DNA of 64,000 bases from Acanthaster planci (taxonomy: Eukaryota; Echinodermata; Asteroidea; Valvatida; Acanthasteridae), in NCBI RefSeq assembly GCF_001949145.1, contig NW_019091402.1, forward strand, positions 2,773,756 to 2,837,755, read 5' to 3'. Made by a program: the position numbers and the translations under genes. The notes beneath the pieces are model-generated. The model was not told the origin of the DNA. It was given only the letters and a program-made list of their open reading frames with translations, and made no database searches. Position 1 is the stretch's first letter, and each line of letters starts with the position of its first letter. Of the stretch, positions 45,575-60,500 are shown one piece after another.

Positions 45575-48500
45575 ATGGCCCTTGTGACCGTGCAGCGCTC
45601 ACCCTCAAACAGCAACTCAAGCTCCACCATTTCGGTAAGTAGATGCAACATCATGCACTTGAACATGTTGAACGCTGAGGAAAGAAGATCTCAATCTGAA
45701 TCTCAGCAGAAGGTTGACAGGGCATCACCGCACGGCGTCATTATCCAGATCAGTACATAAACCGTAGAGCGAGGAAACACATGAAATAAAGGATATGAAA
45801 ACAGTCATGACAGTGAATATTTTGACCCCTCCCCCCAAAAAGTCACCCTTTCCTTTGTTCAGTATTACTAGTACTTGAGGCCTCAATCTTGTTTTCTGCA
45901 TATCATGTTATACATGTAACTTATAAGCGTCCTGAACTACATAAAAAGGTCATTGGTCAATTGCTTTTTCTGTGACTTCGGGCGGGTAGTGAGAGTCAAC
46001 TACAGCAACTCCGAACACGCAATTTATTTTACACGTTTTTGAACAACCCTAAGAAAGAAATATCCCCGCAAAACATTAATCTGTTTCCATTTTATTACAT
46101 ATTCCAATTTAAGACATTGTGTTCACAGTGTGAAAAAATGACGAATTGTTGCATTATGGATTTGGGATTTAAATATGGACAAACTTAACATTTTAAAGCT
46201 TACCAGAAGAAGAAAATTTTGTGGTATTCCACAGAGACTGGTTTTTGTCTTGGACTACGATTCTGAATATTATTTAGCTACATGTACATGTAGTCTGAGC
46301 TCAATAAGTCCTCTGACTCTTTGTTCCCTCAACAGATCTCTTGTTTAATCATGACGAACAATGATCACACAACATCTGAAATTAAATCAGAAAGATTTGT
46401 ACATGTATAGCATGCATGCTATGCTAAGGCCTCATGAAAGAAATACATTGTAGCTACATGTACATGTATACTGTTCTCTATTGGCCAATCTGAATTACAA
46501 CTTGAGGCTCATTCTTTCCGCATTGACCAGTCAGGTTTATTTTTCAGCCTCAAGTGACTTTGCCCTTATTAAAAAAAAGAAATTTAAGGGTAATTATTTT
46601 CTTCGTACAACCTGTTGAGAATTTATTTGTTATTTTGAAATGTGTCTTGTAAACTCCCTGCATATTCTGTCACTTGATGAGCAGGTTTGGGATATATTCT
46701 GAAGAAGATATAAATTGATGTGTGAATGGTTTACTACCTCCATGTAGATTCATGCATAAAATGCACGGCTTATTTGAAATTCAGTCCCATATTATGCGAT
46801 GAGAATGTCAGCAAGGTTTATTGCTTAATTCCCCCTTTGGAGTGGGTGGTTTATGTGGTATAATAAGTTAGGCAGCCAGCCTTTATAAATGTGCCTGATT
46901 ACGGTTTGATCTCCCGGTCAGATTGGTAGATTTTTCAGATTTTTCCCCTTACCCCAAAAGGTGAAATATTAAACTGTCATGATTTAAAGTAAATCCCATG
47001 CGAAGAGGATTTTTTGGAGGATGAAAAGTTTGAAATACACACCATCTGCATTCCACATTTACAAGTTCAGAGTGACAGTGTAAGCATAGAACGAGATGAA
47101 GACTTGTGGTAAAAATGCTACATGTACATGTAAGTACCCCAAAACACTCTGGACCATGAGCCAAGGTCAAACAAATATCAACTGCCTTAACATTCCAGTT
47201 GGTACTGGTAACATGCTAGTCTACATGTACCGGTAGGTGAACAGGGTCATGGCAATCCTGACAGATGCTTATCCTGAGGCTGCTATTCTGTTGATTAAAC
47301 TTACATGTACCTCCTTATCTACTCAGTGTCCTTTACCTTTCCTTTTTTCCCAATTCTAGATGATTTACTATTTTTTGTCCTGTCCATGGTACTGGTATTT
47401 TGCAAATTTATTTTTTTAAATAAAGAAATGAAACAATGGATATTAATTGTAATCAGTAACATACACATACACATGTAACAACTGGGATATTCTTCTCTCC
47501 CTAATCCTGCGAATTGCAGCAAATTGCAACAGGTGTTAAAGTCTGGTAAACTTTCTGGCAATCAACAGCAGAGCTCTGCATATACCTCTGCCTATGTACA
47601 TGTATGTATGTGATAGTCCTATTAAACAATGCCACTTTTGGGGATCCTGTGATGTCTGACAGCCTCAGACTTGGGGGGGGGCTGTCTTGCACCTTTGAGG
47701 GATACAGTAGTTGACCTGTTGATCTCTTTGCACTCATAAGGTAAGTAACTTTAGCAAATCATGCACATTGAAGCATATTGAAGGGTTTTATTTTATATTT
47801 GATTTATTTTTTAGTTCAAATACCAGAAAGGTTGGGGTGATGAGGGGGTCATACTCAATTAATAAATATTTTGCCATTTTCGCTAGGTGAGTGTAATTGT
47901 GGCCTAACTCGTCCTGCTTTCAACCAACCAAAGAACTTTCCTATCACAAAAAAAGTACCTTTGCATCTATTAGTGATGTGCTTCACCAACATTTACATTT
48001 ATTTCCCTCAAATTTTCAAACCATGTACCCTCTTTGCACACACATCATCTACCAATCTAGTACTGCCATGTATGATGTCAGTTACTTTTTTTTGTTCTCT
48101 TAAAAAAGTTTTAAAAACAAATAAGGTTGAACATTTGTAAGGCCCCAAAATTTTAGCAACTCTTTGATGCTCTTTCTGATTTTCCACCTGGTTTTCTAGA
48201 ATCAAGCATTTTGAATATTGAATAGTCCACTGAGCTTTGACGGTGAAAAAATATATCATTGTACTATTTGTGATAATATTTATATTTAAGAACCACTCAA
48301 TGAATTTTTTTATAATAGAAAGTAGGTTTGCGGTAGCACCATGGACGTATCTCTTTTGTGAGTATTTGCGGTTCTGAAAAGAACCAGTGGTACTTGGCGT
48401 TTCGAGCAGTATGCTCTGCTCGTCATCGGGAATTTTTCTTTGTTTCACTTTATACATCTTTATATTCTTCTTCAGAGTATGAAAACCGTTTTAAGCACTG

Positions 48501-51500
48501 TTGAGGTACAATGAACAAGTGTACTGAAAAGGGCACTTTTCCAACATGAAATTGTCCAAGCATTCCCAGACAAGTGAGGGCGCTGTTGCTGTGATGTGAG
48601 TCAGGGAAGACACTTTCCAGTTTGCATGTTAGTGTGTTCAAATGTAAACCCCAAATTTTGCTCTTTGGAAACAGTTCTGAGAAAGGGTCACTCACTGGCT
48701 TACTGAGTGACACAGATGTACAGTACATGGTGTACATACAGTGTATGTACAGTACATGTACGTTTATATGTTGGTACGTTTATATGTTGGTCCCTAAATC
48801 TCCATTTGAAATAACACAATCACACACTATAGTGGTAAGGACTGCATAGATATATTGGTAGTTGTCAAACAATCCTAAACATTATGAGGACACCCCCCAA
48901 AAAATGAAGACATGTATCAATCCGAAGGGTCTTGTGCAAATTTCTTTTAAAAAAAAAGACTGAAAGAATTGTCTCTTACATGCAATGGTGGTAGAGCTAC
49001 CTGTATTTCTTACCAAAAAAGCCTTTGTACTTGTTAAGGTCTGTTTGCTTCACAGTGTTACAGGTACATGTATTGTACCAACATTACTATGGAGCTGGAG
49101 TATTGTTTGCCTGATCCTGCTTACCATCAGTGCAGTAATCATGTATACCAGTACATGTAGGATGTGCATGTCGCGCTCACTTTTTTGTGACCCTGGAGCA
49201 GCAGTTACCTAAATTCCCTTGGGAGGTTACTGGGCTTATTATACCTGTTGCAGAACTTGCAGACAGTCCTTTTGTTGTGTCTGTTCTGTTACGCAAAGGC
49301 TTGGGGGATACTCTCCACAGACCTTTTACTACATGCACATGTAGCTGAATAGAGAATAGACCACGTCGGATCTTTTGTCTAAAATTATGAGCTGACAGCG
49401 AGTTAGAAAGTTTCTCCTGTTAAGAAGATTCAACTGGTCATGATTGATAGAATGTGTGTTTTTATCAGTGTATGGACTTGTCCTCCACAATCTCACTTTC
49501 CAATGCTTTCTTAGCTCAGTTCCGCTTTAAAAATTAGAAAATGCCCCAGTCACTTGCCAGGTTGGCACCAGACCAAGTATTTGGTCATTCCATCAGGGCA
49601 GTATCCTGACACCTCAGTCTGTCAAGCTCACTTAAGCCTCATCGGTAGGATTCAGGCCAAGAACAGTCCCATCAACGTTACAGTAATCCAGTACTAGTAC
49701 ATTGTACATGTTCTGGAAATGGTATGTGTTTTGCGGCTGTGATACTTACAAGGTATTCTACATGTACATGTACTTGGACTTACATTGTACACATGTACCG
49801 TAATATATGGGTCGTAGGAGTGCATGTATTGGGCTTGAGAGAGTGAATGATGCCTATGCTTCTTTTTTTTTTACACATTTTACGCATTTCCTACTGGTGC
49901 ATGCAGGAATTGATCTTGTAAATGATTGATGAATATCATGTTCGGTGTACATGTACACATAATTGGTATTTTAAACCAAGAATTCCCCTGCCTATTCAAC
50001 TGTGAGGTGGCTCACCTCACTGATTTTGTTGACCACCTTGAATTCTACCACCTCACATTTAAAACAGACAAAGATTGAAGGAAAAAGGAAAATAATTTAG
50101 ATGTTTGGAAATAAATCAATTTTAGATCATTCAGAAGGGTAAAAGGGGACACAGAATACAAGAGTGATTTATTTTAGAGAGGAAATTTAGAGTAAGTACA
50201 TAGAATAGAATATAGAATTTATTTTAGGCCTTTTTGAAAACACTCGCTTTTGTTTCAGATGCCAAAATTTTGGCAAAATTTGTTTGACCACCTCAAATAT
50301 GTCAGTACCCTAGGGGAACCCTGCTTTAAAGTTTACATTTGAATACTCCTAAATTTCCATTGTTCTGGACCTCTTACCCTGGAAAACCTTGAATAATGGT
50401 AACCATCTGATGCGTGTTTCTGGCTCACTTCCTCAAATCCTCCTTGACTGGCTACTCATGGTCTGCAAGGTATGACTCACATACTCAGATCTGGTTTGTG
50501 GTTGGAAGTCTGAGTGTGGAAAATGTGCACAGGTGGAACATACATGTACAAGTTTTGGTATGTTTAGGCTCAGTGTAGTATTCATTTTTTCCTCAGTATG
50601 CTTAGAATTGCAGGTTTGGGCTACATGTATACAATGTATCCAAGGTCTGTAAAGCATTCATTGTTATATTTGGAGATTGAAGTGACTTTCATGTACACAA
50701 AGTATTGTGTCTTTCAAAATTCACCATCTTGATATTTTTTTTTGTGCAGATCAATAGATCACCATATGTACATTTATCATTGCCTTGACGCCTTCAGTAG
50801 TCATTAAACATGACCATGAAATTGACCTTTGGCTGATTGTGTGCAGTGTGTACCGGTACACTGTACATACACATGTACATGTACACTGGTACTTATTGAA
50901 ACTCTTTGTCAAATTATAGGCCCGAACCCCGAGATGCTTTCCCTTCAGTTGCTTTCCTGAAATCCAGCACCGTGCAGGCAGAGCAATGATGCCATAAATT
51001 TGTACTTGCCACAAAATTGGAGTCCTGAGTCCTTGTGTAGGGTACCAGTAAAGTGGTTCGTCTGGATCCTACCCTTCTGAAGTCCTCAAAATCATGCAAA
51101 TGCAGTCGTTGGTTTGGGAAGCATTTCAGTTGGTGAGCATTCATCAATTTTAGAGGCTTGCCTGTTGCACTGTCCTCGGGGTACAGTGGGTGAACATGGA
51201 TACTTGTGCAGTACACTGATTTTGCACTCTCACCCTGAGGAGGCAAATTATCTGATTCCTTCACTGAAAATGATTACATTAGAGAAACCATATCCTTTTA
51301 CGGAGAGCGAATTGGAATTTCACTTGATGTGAAAGGAATCTTGGGTTAAGGAATTTAATTTGGCCTGCCTTAAAGGGAATTGTAATATGACGAGGGGTTC
51401 AGAGTCTCTCCGTCATGCATGCTCCGCTCTTGGAGGGATTAACTTTTCATGATAAAGGAATCTACAAGTGTGTATTATCATTAGCTAGGTTACATGTGCA

Positions 51501-54500
51501 TGTAGTTGAAATTTTCAATATACTTTGGAGTAGAAATGGCAGTTTAAATGGTTTCCATCTCATGTTCTTCATTAAAAGATTAAAAAAGGTAAATTGCTTG
51601 GGTTTTTGGAAATGAAAAAAAATGGATCTGAGTGCATTAGGTGCAAAATTGTCTTTCATTTCAACATCTGTCTGAGGAAAGTCACACCTTCCGTTTGTTG
51701 CCAAACTGTGCCAATATATTTCTAGTACCTTAGGCTGGGTATTGATACCATTTTTATCCTTCAGATACATGCATTTCTGCAATTAGTTCTGAAGTGTATT
51801 TTACCCATTTCAAAATACATTTCACCATTTTGTAATACATTTTGCCAATTTCAAAAACATTTTTGTAAGTTGCCTGTAGTTGGGCAAATGTAGTTGCGTA
51901 GAGGCTGCTGTATTACCTCCAGCTTTCCAGACTGTAACTAAATTGTCTGACGTGTTAGTGACAGTTTTACACACATGCATACCTCTACCCATATTTGTCT
52001 ACAGTTTTGCTGGGGGATAAAGGAATACATGTAGGTACATTGTGTTCATTACATGTACATGTGTTTTTGAATTGGGAATTATTTTCAATTAATTGTCTAG
52101 CCATTCAAGACTGGAAAAAAGGAAAGGAAGAATTGTCATGTACATGTACTGGTACCGCACTGTAGTTATGATTCATGAATTTCTGTTTTTTTTTTCTATG
52201 TCTACTGTTGTTTACCTGTAAAATGCTACTTGGTGGTGACATTTGCCATCATAGTATTATTGACTCGCTTGGCATATTTAGTCAAACAGTGGAGGGCAGT
52301 TGTGTTTGCCCACCAGAGCTCAAGTAAGAGATCGTAATGCGGCACTTGCCACACACAGACCTGCGGTGGCCTGTATTGTAGCAATATGCAAACGTGCCTG
52401 GGGACTGTTCCCGGATGACTTTCTGCAGTCAGGTGACAGCTACTGTAGTACAATACAGACGGCCTAGTTGTGTGCATGTAATGTCGTGTACGCTGCACTG
52501 TAGGCTAGGTTTACTGTGGGATTCTGTATCCTGGAGTGGGCAAATCCTCCTCGCTGGTATCTTGGAAAGTCCTCCATCTACATGTAGCTCTTTTGATTGG
52601 TGGATGGCTGTTGAATTAGTGATCGAGAGGGATATACCACCCTTACCGGTATGTATGTAATTGCAGTCATCAGCATGTTTGCCTCAGTGTTAAACAGTTC
52701 ACAACAACATGAGCACTGGCATACGCAAAACATGCTGCATACATGTGCTCACAGTGTACAGTATGCGTACATGTTGCACTGTCATGGGGACACACAGGAA
52801 CATGCATCATGCTACATGTAGCTACATAGTCTGTAGGTCTACACGATGCAGGCTTTCTGTTGTACATGTACCACAAACATGTACCCGGTACACAAATAAG
52901 AATTTTTAATGTAGACCTACTTGGCCTCTGAACAGATGGTCACATGTGCACATGTGTAATTGATAGGGTTTTTAAACCTTGGGTCTGAGGGTAATATGGT
53001 ACCGTAGGTGTTAATGGGCACTTGACACGTACATGTACACTACAGTGTACATGTACATTTATTATGTACTATGTGTGCCAAAAGTTGCCTCTGCAGAGTC
53101 AGAGTGGATCAGGACCCATCAACTCTTTTGTTTCCATGTGGAATTCCATCACAAACAGGAAATGTCTAAAATGTCAACCCTCAGGGTACTTCTTTCCAAA
53201 TCTCTCAAATCATTCATATTTTGGGCACCTGAGGTAAAATTCCCTTTGAAATACCGGGTAAAACTCTGGTGGAATGCCACTGTAAGCCTTGTGACCTGGT
53301 GTTTGACATTGCCCCTGACCTTGGTCCTCCAACCTTGGTAGTCAGGTGATTTTCGCCCAGGGACCATTTGCTTTATATTTGCCTCAGGCTATTACCACAA
53401 TGGGGGTCTTGGTGTACACTTCAAAAGAAAGAGTACACATACTTGAGGACTGCAAGTTATTTTGCTTGTACCGTGCATGTAGGCTTTGCAAATTTGATGC
53501 AGTACAGTAAGTTGAAACATTAAAAAACCCTCTGGAATCCCACCTGGAAGCACTATATTGGAACCAACTTGGTGTCCTGAATTTTTACAAGGTTTCAAGT
53601 TAAAAAAATAAGAAGTGCCTTCTCCATTTTTGTTTTTTTTTTCCAAATTCTGATAATTAATTTTGTTTATATTTCTTGCGACTTTGCACACTTTTTAAGC
53701 ATCCGTGTCTTCTTTGCATCACATTTTTAAGAGGTTTATTACTCTAAATTTTTGTTACCTACCGTACAGTATATAAAGAAGGTATTAAACTTAACAAGGA
53801 TCAAATTCAGACATTCGTGCCTTTAATATTGTTACATTGCGTGTTTTTGCTTAAATGTAGTACATGCGCAACAAATGTCCCACTGAGTCAAGCCGTCCAT
53901 ATGATCTCACTGGCAAGGATCATCTATCACTTGGTGAACGCATAACCTGAAATTCCTTCTCACCATCTCATCCCAACATGGTTGACATCTCTCAGCTTGG
54001 CAGTCGCAGCCTCCCCCCCCCTGGTTTTTGTGGCTCGGTGATGGTGTTACGAAATGTAATTTGTCCGGAGCGTCCTCTCTGTGTAGGGTGGATACGGTGC
54101 TTGTCACCATTTGGATTTGACCTGCACTAACATTGTTTTTGTTTTGAATTATGGGCACTGCGGATAAAGCTGTTTGTATTGGACATGTAATGGTCATTAC
54201 AGTTTGTCATCGACTACACATACATTGTACTGTATATGTTTGCGAAATTGTCTGTCAGCGTTATCCAAATATTTCAAGCCATGATATAAATAGAATGCTG
54301 CTTAATGATTAACATGGCAGGATCAAAACTTCCGTTCTGATATTAGACAGTGGAAAATTGAGTCTGCCCTGGGAAATGGGAACTTGGATCAAGATTTGAT
54401 TTACGCTCTGGAAAAAGTAATGGCCATGTTATTATGAAATGAGATAATAGACAGACATGATCTGATTGATTCTCGGAAACCGTCAAACTGTCCAACAGAA

Positions 54501-57500
54501 ACAATGAAAACGCCAGCATATTCACATGCACATGTACATGACAAGAGTAATAAACTGACTGAGGAAACTAACAAAGCAACGCTGTTCTTTTTCTGTCAAC
54601 CCTCCCCTCTGAGAAATGAAACTAGGACTCCAGTGACCTTTGGACTTGGAATAAAGTGATCCATGGCAACATGTAGACATGCAGAAACCATTAATTATAT
54701 GCATCCACAACATGACTAAGAGATTCAGTGCATGCTGTGATGACATCATCAGTCGGAGCCTCGGAGGGGCCTCTTGCTGATGACTTCATGAGTCTCAATT
54801 GGGTTGCTATTTTGGGCATAAAAGACTGTTCCTCTTCATGTTGAAGCAAGGTGTGGCTGTTGTTAGAATGTCAAATCATATGAGAGTGGCATATGCTTGT
54901 TCTTATTAAGTTTTGTCTTGTCTGAAAAAGTAAGTTTCCAAATAGTAACAAAGTCCCGTGTTCAACATGATGTTCAAATAACATGAACGTCACTTTATTA
55001 TGGCGAATCATAATTGAAAGTTTAAAGGTACACGTGGATATCCATCAAACATGTCAAAAGAGAAGTGTTTTGAAGCACTGTTGGAAGCTGTTGTTCTGTT
55101 CATGAGAAATACATACAACAGTTTTTCTTGAAAAAAATTATTTCAAGTACATGTACAGATACCAGACATGAATATGTAGGGAAAGATTTTTTGACTGTCC
55201 ATTCAGTGATCTGAATACCGGTATGTCAAAATTTACATTAAAATTACTAGTAGTCCACTAAGTATCCTTGGTATTTGAAACATTCACGTTGTTACACTCT
55301 ACATACATGTACATGTACCGGTAGGTTACTTTGAATGTATACTGTACATGCACATGTAGTTGCCCAGTAACTTGGCATTCTGCAGGTTATTGGATATTTC
55401 TGCCTCCTCCCAGGCTGTGTTGAGGAACAGGCCTTAGGCTGAAGATGCAGGTGATACATGTACAAATCCTCTCTTGAATGGAAATCAACTTCATGTACAC
55501 ATGTACATTAACATGTATGTGGCCATCTACACCGTAAAATGGGCTCTTGGTGTAGATAGTCTGTACACCTGTAGGCCTACACGTTATAAGCTTCAAGGTG
55601 TAAAACACAGAAATACCAGTGTCTGTGGTAATGAAGCATTGATACATGTAGAATATTGAGGTAGTACATGTACATGTACATCTGCCAGCTGTCCATCTAC
55701 CCAGTGCCCTCAGAGTTCTAGGAATTAGACCTCTGTTACTGTTGAACCATTAAAAACCCGGAGCCCTACATTTCTTACACTTGGATAATCCACTTGTTTG
55801 ATTGACAGGTGTCTAAAATTATTTTCCGGTGTTAAGTGTTTGGATCTTTCCTGACATATGACCAGTCATTGTGTGCTTCTGTTTATTAATGTTGATTTTT
55901 CCTTGGTGGGCCCCTGAACATTCTAATTATTGGCTGGCAGGGAGTATCTGTTTCACTGGGCTGGCATACCCTTGTGTATGGATTGGAACACAATAAGCCA
56001 GCCTGGTGGATACAGTAGATCTGTTTGCGGTGTCAGCTACTTCTTGTTGTGGTTTCGGTGGAGGGACACGCCTGGCCAAGGGTTCAGACAGCTGAGTTAT
56101 TTGATGGAAGGTTTCGATTGAGCTTGGTGCCTTTGAGACTGCTGGTGACTGTTTTTATGAGAAGTTTTGGTGGTGGTGTCGGTGGCCTGTGGTGTTAGTA
56201 CCTATACATGTCTGCATCTGGAGTTGCTGTTGCACTGATGTGGAGTGGAGGCTGCTCTTGGTGAACGGTCTGCTGCATGTGACCTATTAAATACTTTGTA
56301 CGCATGGGATGCTACATGTATTTCAGAACATGCCCAATGTTTGTTTCTTCAGAACAGGAGCTAAAAAGATTCTGATTGTTGACAGATCTGTATAGATGGG
56401 ATTCCAGCCTGCAACTTTTTCAAGGCGTACTCAGGTTGTGCTGCACTGCAGGCCCTTTTAAAACTTGCCAGTGGAGATGGTAGTTTTCCCTTTCTCTATG
56501 CATGTACCTTGGCAAAAAATGTGCTTGGAGGAAGATTCAATTGTCCCCATTTGAGAGCTGTTTTTTGGTGCTGCTAACGGGTTTGCTTGAAGCATAAAAG
56601 TCCAGTATCAAGCTTCTGTCCTAGCTCAGTGCAAATTGGGCAAAGCACTTGCTTGTGCACTCCAGCAGGTTGTTGACCATGTGTCTACTCTCACAGTCTG
56701 TGTTTGGGTCTAGTGACTTGTGTAATTGACCCTGAGTCTCATTCCTCGACAAACAAAACAGGTGTGCAAGTCACGAGTTCACATGTGGGATGCACATTTC
56801 TTGAACAGTTGGATTGGTCTTGTTACCGGTAATACTGGGATTTATTGCCGATGGAACCATGTTAGTGTGAGCATCAACAGGTGAAACAGTGCGAGACTGA
56901 GAAACTTCAGTCATCACAAGCGAGGAGCCGTGACATGGTGTACAGCCGCAGTCAATGCCCACCTACCGGTACCAGTACTGTACTAGGAGTTCTCAGTGAA
57001 GATGATTCCTTTGGTTTGTGTCTTTCATCTCATCTTTGTAGGTGGGGCAACAGTTGGTCATGGGGGGGGCAATTTTCTGTTGTTTTGTGAATGTGCTTTG
57101 AATGTACATACAGTGTATGTACGTGTATAGTGTAAAGCTGCTTCTTTAAAGTCCACTTGGTAGGCCTACGGTACATGTACATGTGAGCAGTTTGGTACTA
57201 CTATATATGTTATTCTTTAATAGAGTGTTGTTGATTACTCCCAGAATGTCTTCCTTTCTAAGAGATACAAAGGGTGCCTTTCTCTCTTCTCTCATAACAA
57301 ATACATGTACTGTATATTCAGAGACAGGTGCTATGGCAACGCGTGCTTGTCTGACATTGTGTAAGCCCTGAACTGACCTTTCACTAATACTTCCTTCAGT
57401 AGATTCTAAATGTTTCCCTCTCTATTTTTCAAAACAGGACGAGTGTGACAGTGAAGAAAGAGTCAAGAAACAATGGTAAGAATGTGAAAGATCTGTGGTT

Positions 57501-60500
57501 TATTTCCTGCTGTTCCCAATGGACAAGCAGCTTCACTGCATGCACATGGTGGTTAAAGATCTCTATATTGACCTCCTTGTGTATGTTGTGAAGGGTCAAC
57601 CAAAGTACCACTTTGGTCTGTTGTAATCCGTTGACTATTGAATTGATCCATCCTGCACATTCACCATGGATGGCAAATCCCTGCCTAGGGGCAAAGTGTT
57701 CTTAATATACTGGTATTCCGAGCTGGACCCAGAAACTCCATCATAGACAAGACTGATCACAACACATTCCACACTCCCCTTCAGACAAAAGCTCCGAACT
57801 CGTGAAATGTGTCAACAGGGTCTCCCCACCCTAGTGTTCATTGTCTCCCCCTGAATGGCACGGGTTGTCCCTGCAGCCGTGTGGAAAGTCTACTTTTCTT
57901 ATTCATCCAGTACAAACGCCAAGCATGATTTGTGGGAAAGAGCTGATTTCATGTTCACGTAAACCGCATTACAGATGAAAGCCTGCCCCCGATTTGACTT
58001 TCAATTAGGGGCATCCTGTACTAATGAGTGGGCCATGGTTTGCATGCTACTTGTTGTGCCTGCATATTGAAGTCATCGGCCGTACTTTTTTTGGATGCCA
58101 CAGCAGAATCCCCAGCCTGGAGCTTGTGCAGTGGCACGTGTACCGGTACTTGTTGAACAAGAAGTTACACTGTTTCCATCAATGAGCACCCGTACACGTA
58201 TTGTACATGTCGGTAGTTTTCTTGATGCATGTACATGTACCTTGAGTCAGGTGCTTGAAGTTGAATTGGATTTCAGGACAACCCCTTGGCTTTAGCAGAA
58301 ATCAAAATTTGCCAGAATGGTTTTGAAAGTACCAGTTTGGTAAGTGGACAGGTGTATATGAAGTGTAGGTGGGATTTATCTGTTAGTGCATGGAAGGAAA
58401 CTTTGTAGGGTACAGAGATGTACATGTATTAGAATAAAAGAAGTTGAAAACGTGACAAATTGGAAATGTTGGAAAGTTGCTGGAATGGGGTTGTAGAGTT
58501 ACAAGTGGAGGACTTGAGTACATACAGCGGTACATGTGCACATTCATTTTGTCTTCTAATTCCTATTAAGAAGTTCAGTTGAGAACATGAATTTTAAAAA
58601 TGAAATGTTGAACTGTGTCTGAGTGCAGGTAATGTACCAGTACACAAGTTGTTATTCCTACTGCACATTATATGTGCCTCATTGAACCCTAAGCCTTGAC
58701 AGTTTCTCAGACTAGGTCCACCTCAATTGTGTGCTAATAAGCCTTTTGCGAGTTAAACTAGACTAAATTATGGTACACTGAATTCTAGAGGTACTCAAAA
58801 GACTTCAAATATTTTGTCATCTGGGGTTTTGGGGATAGATTGGCCTCCCAAAATCCAATATGCAATGAATTCGTCGACCAAAAACTAAGATGAGAGAAAC
58901 GAGGCATTTTTTTTCCCCCACAACCGACTGTGCCAATTTCAGAAACACTCAAAGGCAAATTCTATGTTTGTGTTGGTTTGATGACGTAACGGGGAGAAAT
59001 GCACATCAGGCACGCATGAAGATACATGTAGGCTGGTTTTGTTGCACCCGTCCCCAAATGCAGTGATACGAAGAGTTTTGATAACATGTAGAAAATCCAT
59101 AATATTAGACATTCAGTAAGCCTAATCTTACTCTTAAGCCGTTTTCGCACTGGACTTTTTGTTCCGTGGGTTTTACCGAGTCAAAGGTCAAATAAAAATG
59201 GTCAAATGTGACCACTGTCCGGCTTGGACTTTCTCGACACAGGAAAATTTTTACCGAGACCATGGGTAAAGTACCGTAACTGAGCTGGCAACGCAATGAC
59301 TTATGAGGGCACTTTTTGTGACCTTTCTGCATTTATTTTCGTCCTTAGACATAATGTTACCGTCCGGCCTACATGGCAGTGTACGGATACAGTACATCAA
59401 CTGTCCCATGTATAACCCTCTGCTCTTTCTTGACAGAGAATCAAAGCTGTGCATGTTCTCACTAGCCCAGCTTCCAACTCTGTCTTAAGTATTCTCCAGT
59501 GGAACACTTGACCGCTGTCTGACCCATCTGTTTATATTTTCCCACCAAGCTATGATAGTGCCAGTGGCTTCCTTGCGTGACAACGTATTTTCAAAGCGGA
59601 GGCTACAAGGCTCAGTTCCTGTCAGTTTTATGGTTATATTATCTTCCTGATAACAGTTCTTGTCTTGGGTTACTGTAGGGAATTGAGCTTTGTTGTTATC
59701 AGATTTCAAGCTCTTGGTACATGTAAACAGGATCAATAGAGGTTATTACTTCTTTTGCTTGTATTGGCCATATTTTTCCAACCTAGTTTTGAACTGTTGA
59801 GAATTTAAAGGTTGTGCAAAACAACTTTTTCCTCTTATCCAAAAAACCTCAAAAATGTATCTTGATATCTTTGGCATACCAGATACGGGTATACGATAGA
59901 TACATGACTTTCCAGTACATTGTGGTTGTGTAAGGGTCATATATACACATTATATTGACAGCTATGTGACAATATTAATCTGTTGAATGACGATGCATGA
60001 TTGATAGTGACATTGATCGATCATTTATTTTCTATATGTACATACATAAATGTATTTGTAGTGTACAATTTATCATTTGTGCTATCAGTTAAGATGACAC
60101 TTATATTTAATCAGTGGTTAACATTAAACTTACAAGTTATTTATACTGGTATTGATTGGTTTTAATATTTTACATTGGTAATGATTGAAATTTTATGTCT
60201 CACATAAAGCGATTTTCAGGCAATTCCTAATCTGTTACTCAGTGAATTTCTTCTTTTTTTTTTGGATGGTGGCAAAAAGTTGAATTGAATGTACACATCA
60301 TGTACATGTACATATTGTCTTGTTTATGCAGTGAGAGTTTCTTTGCTGTGAAGGGAGCTGCATTGGTCCTGCCCCGGAGCAATGAGTCTAGGCCGATCAA
60401 GAAGAACCCAAGTAAGTCGGCAAAATCGTACAATCAGTGTGTGCGACTACTTTGATTTGACACTCATGTGATACCAAGTAACTGACCAGCTACATGTAAG

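Noticed and set aside
48396-48430. Hammerhead ribozyme
   Set aside because: The core would need CTGATGA and GAAA directly at the stem. Here the stem would either add a base or consume the G, and the first core bases differ.
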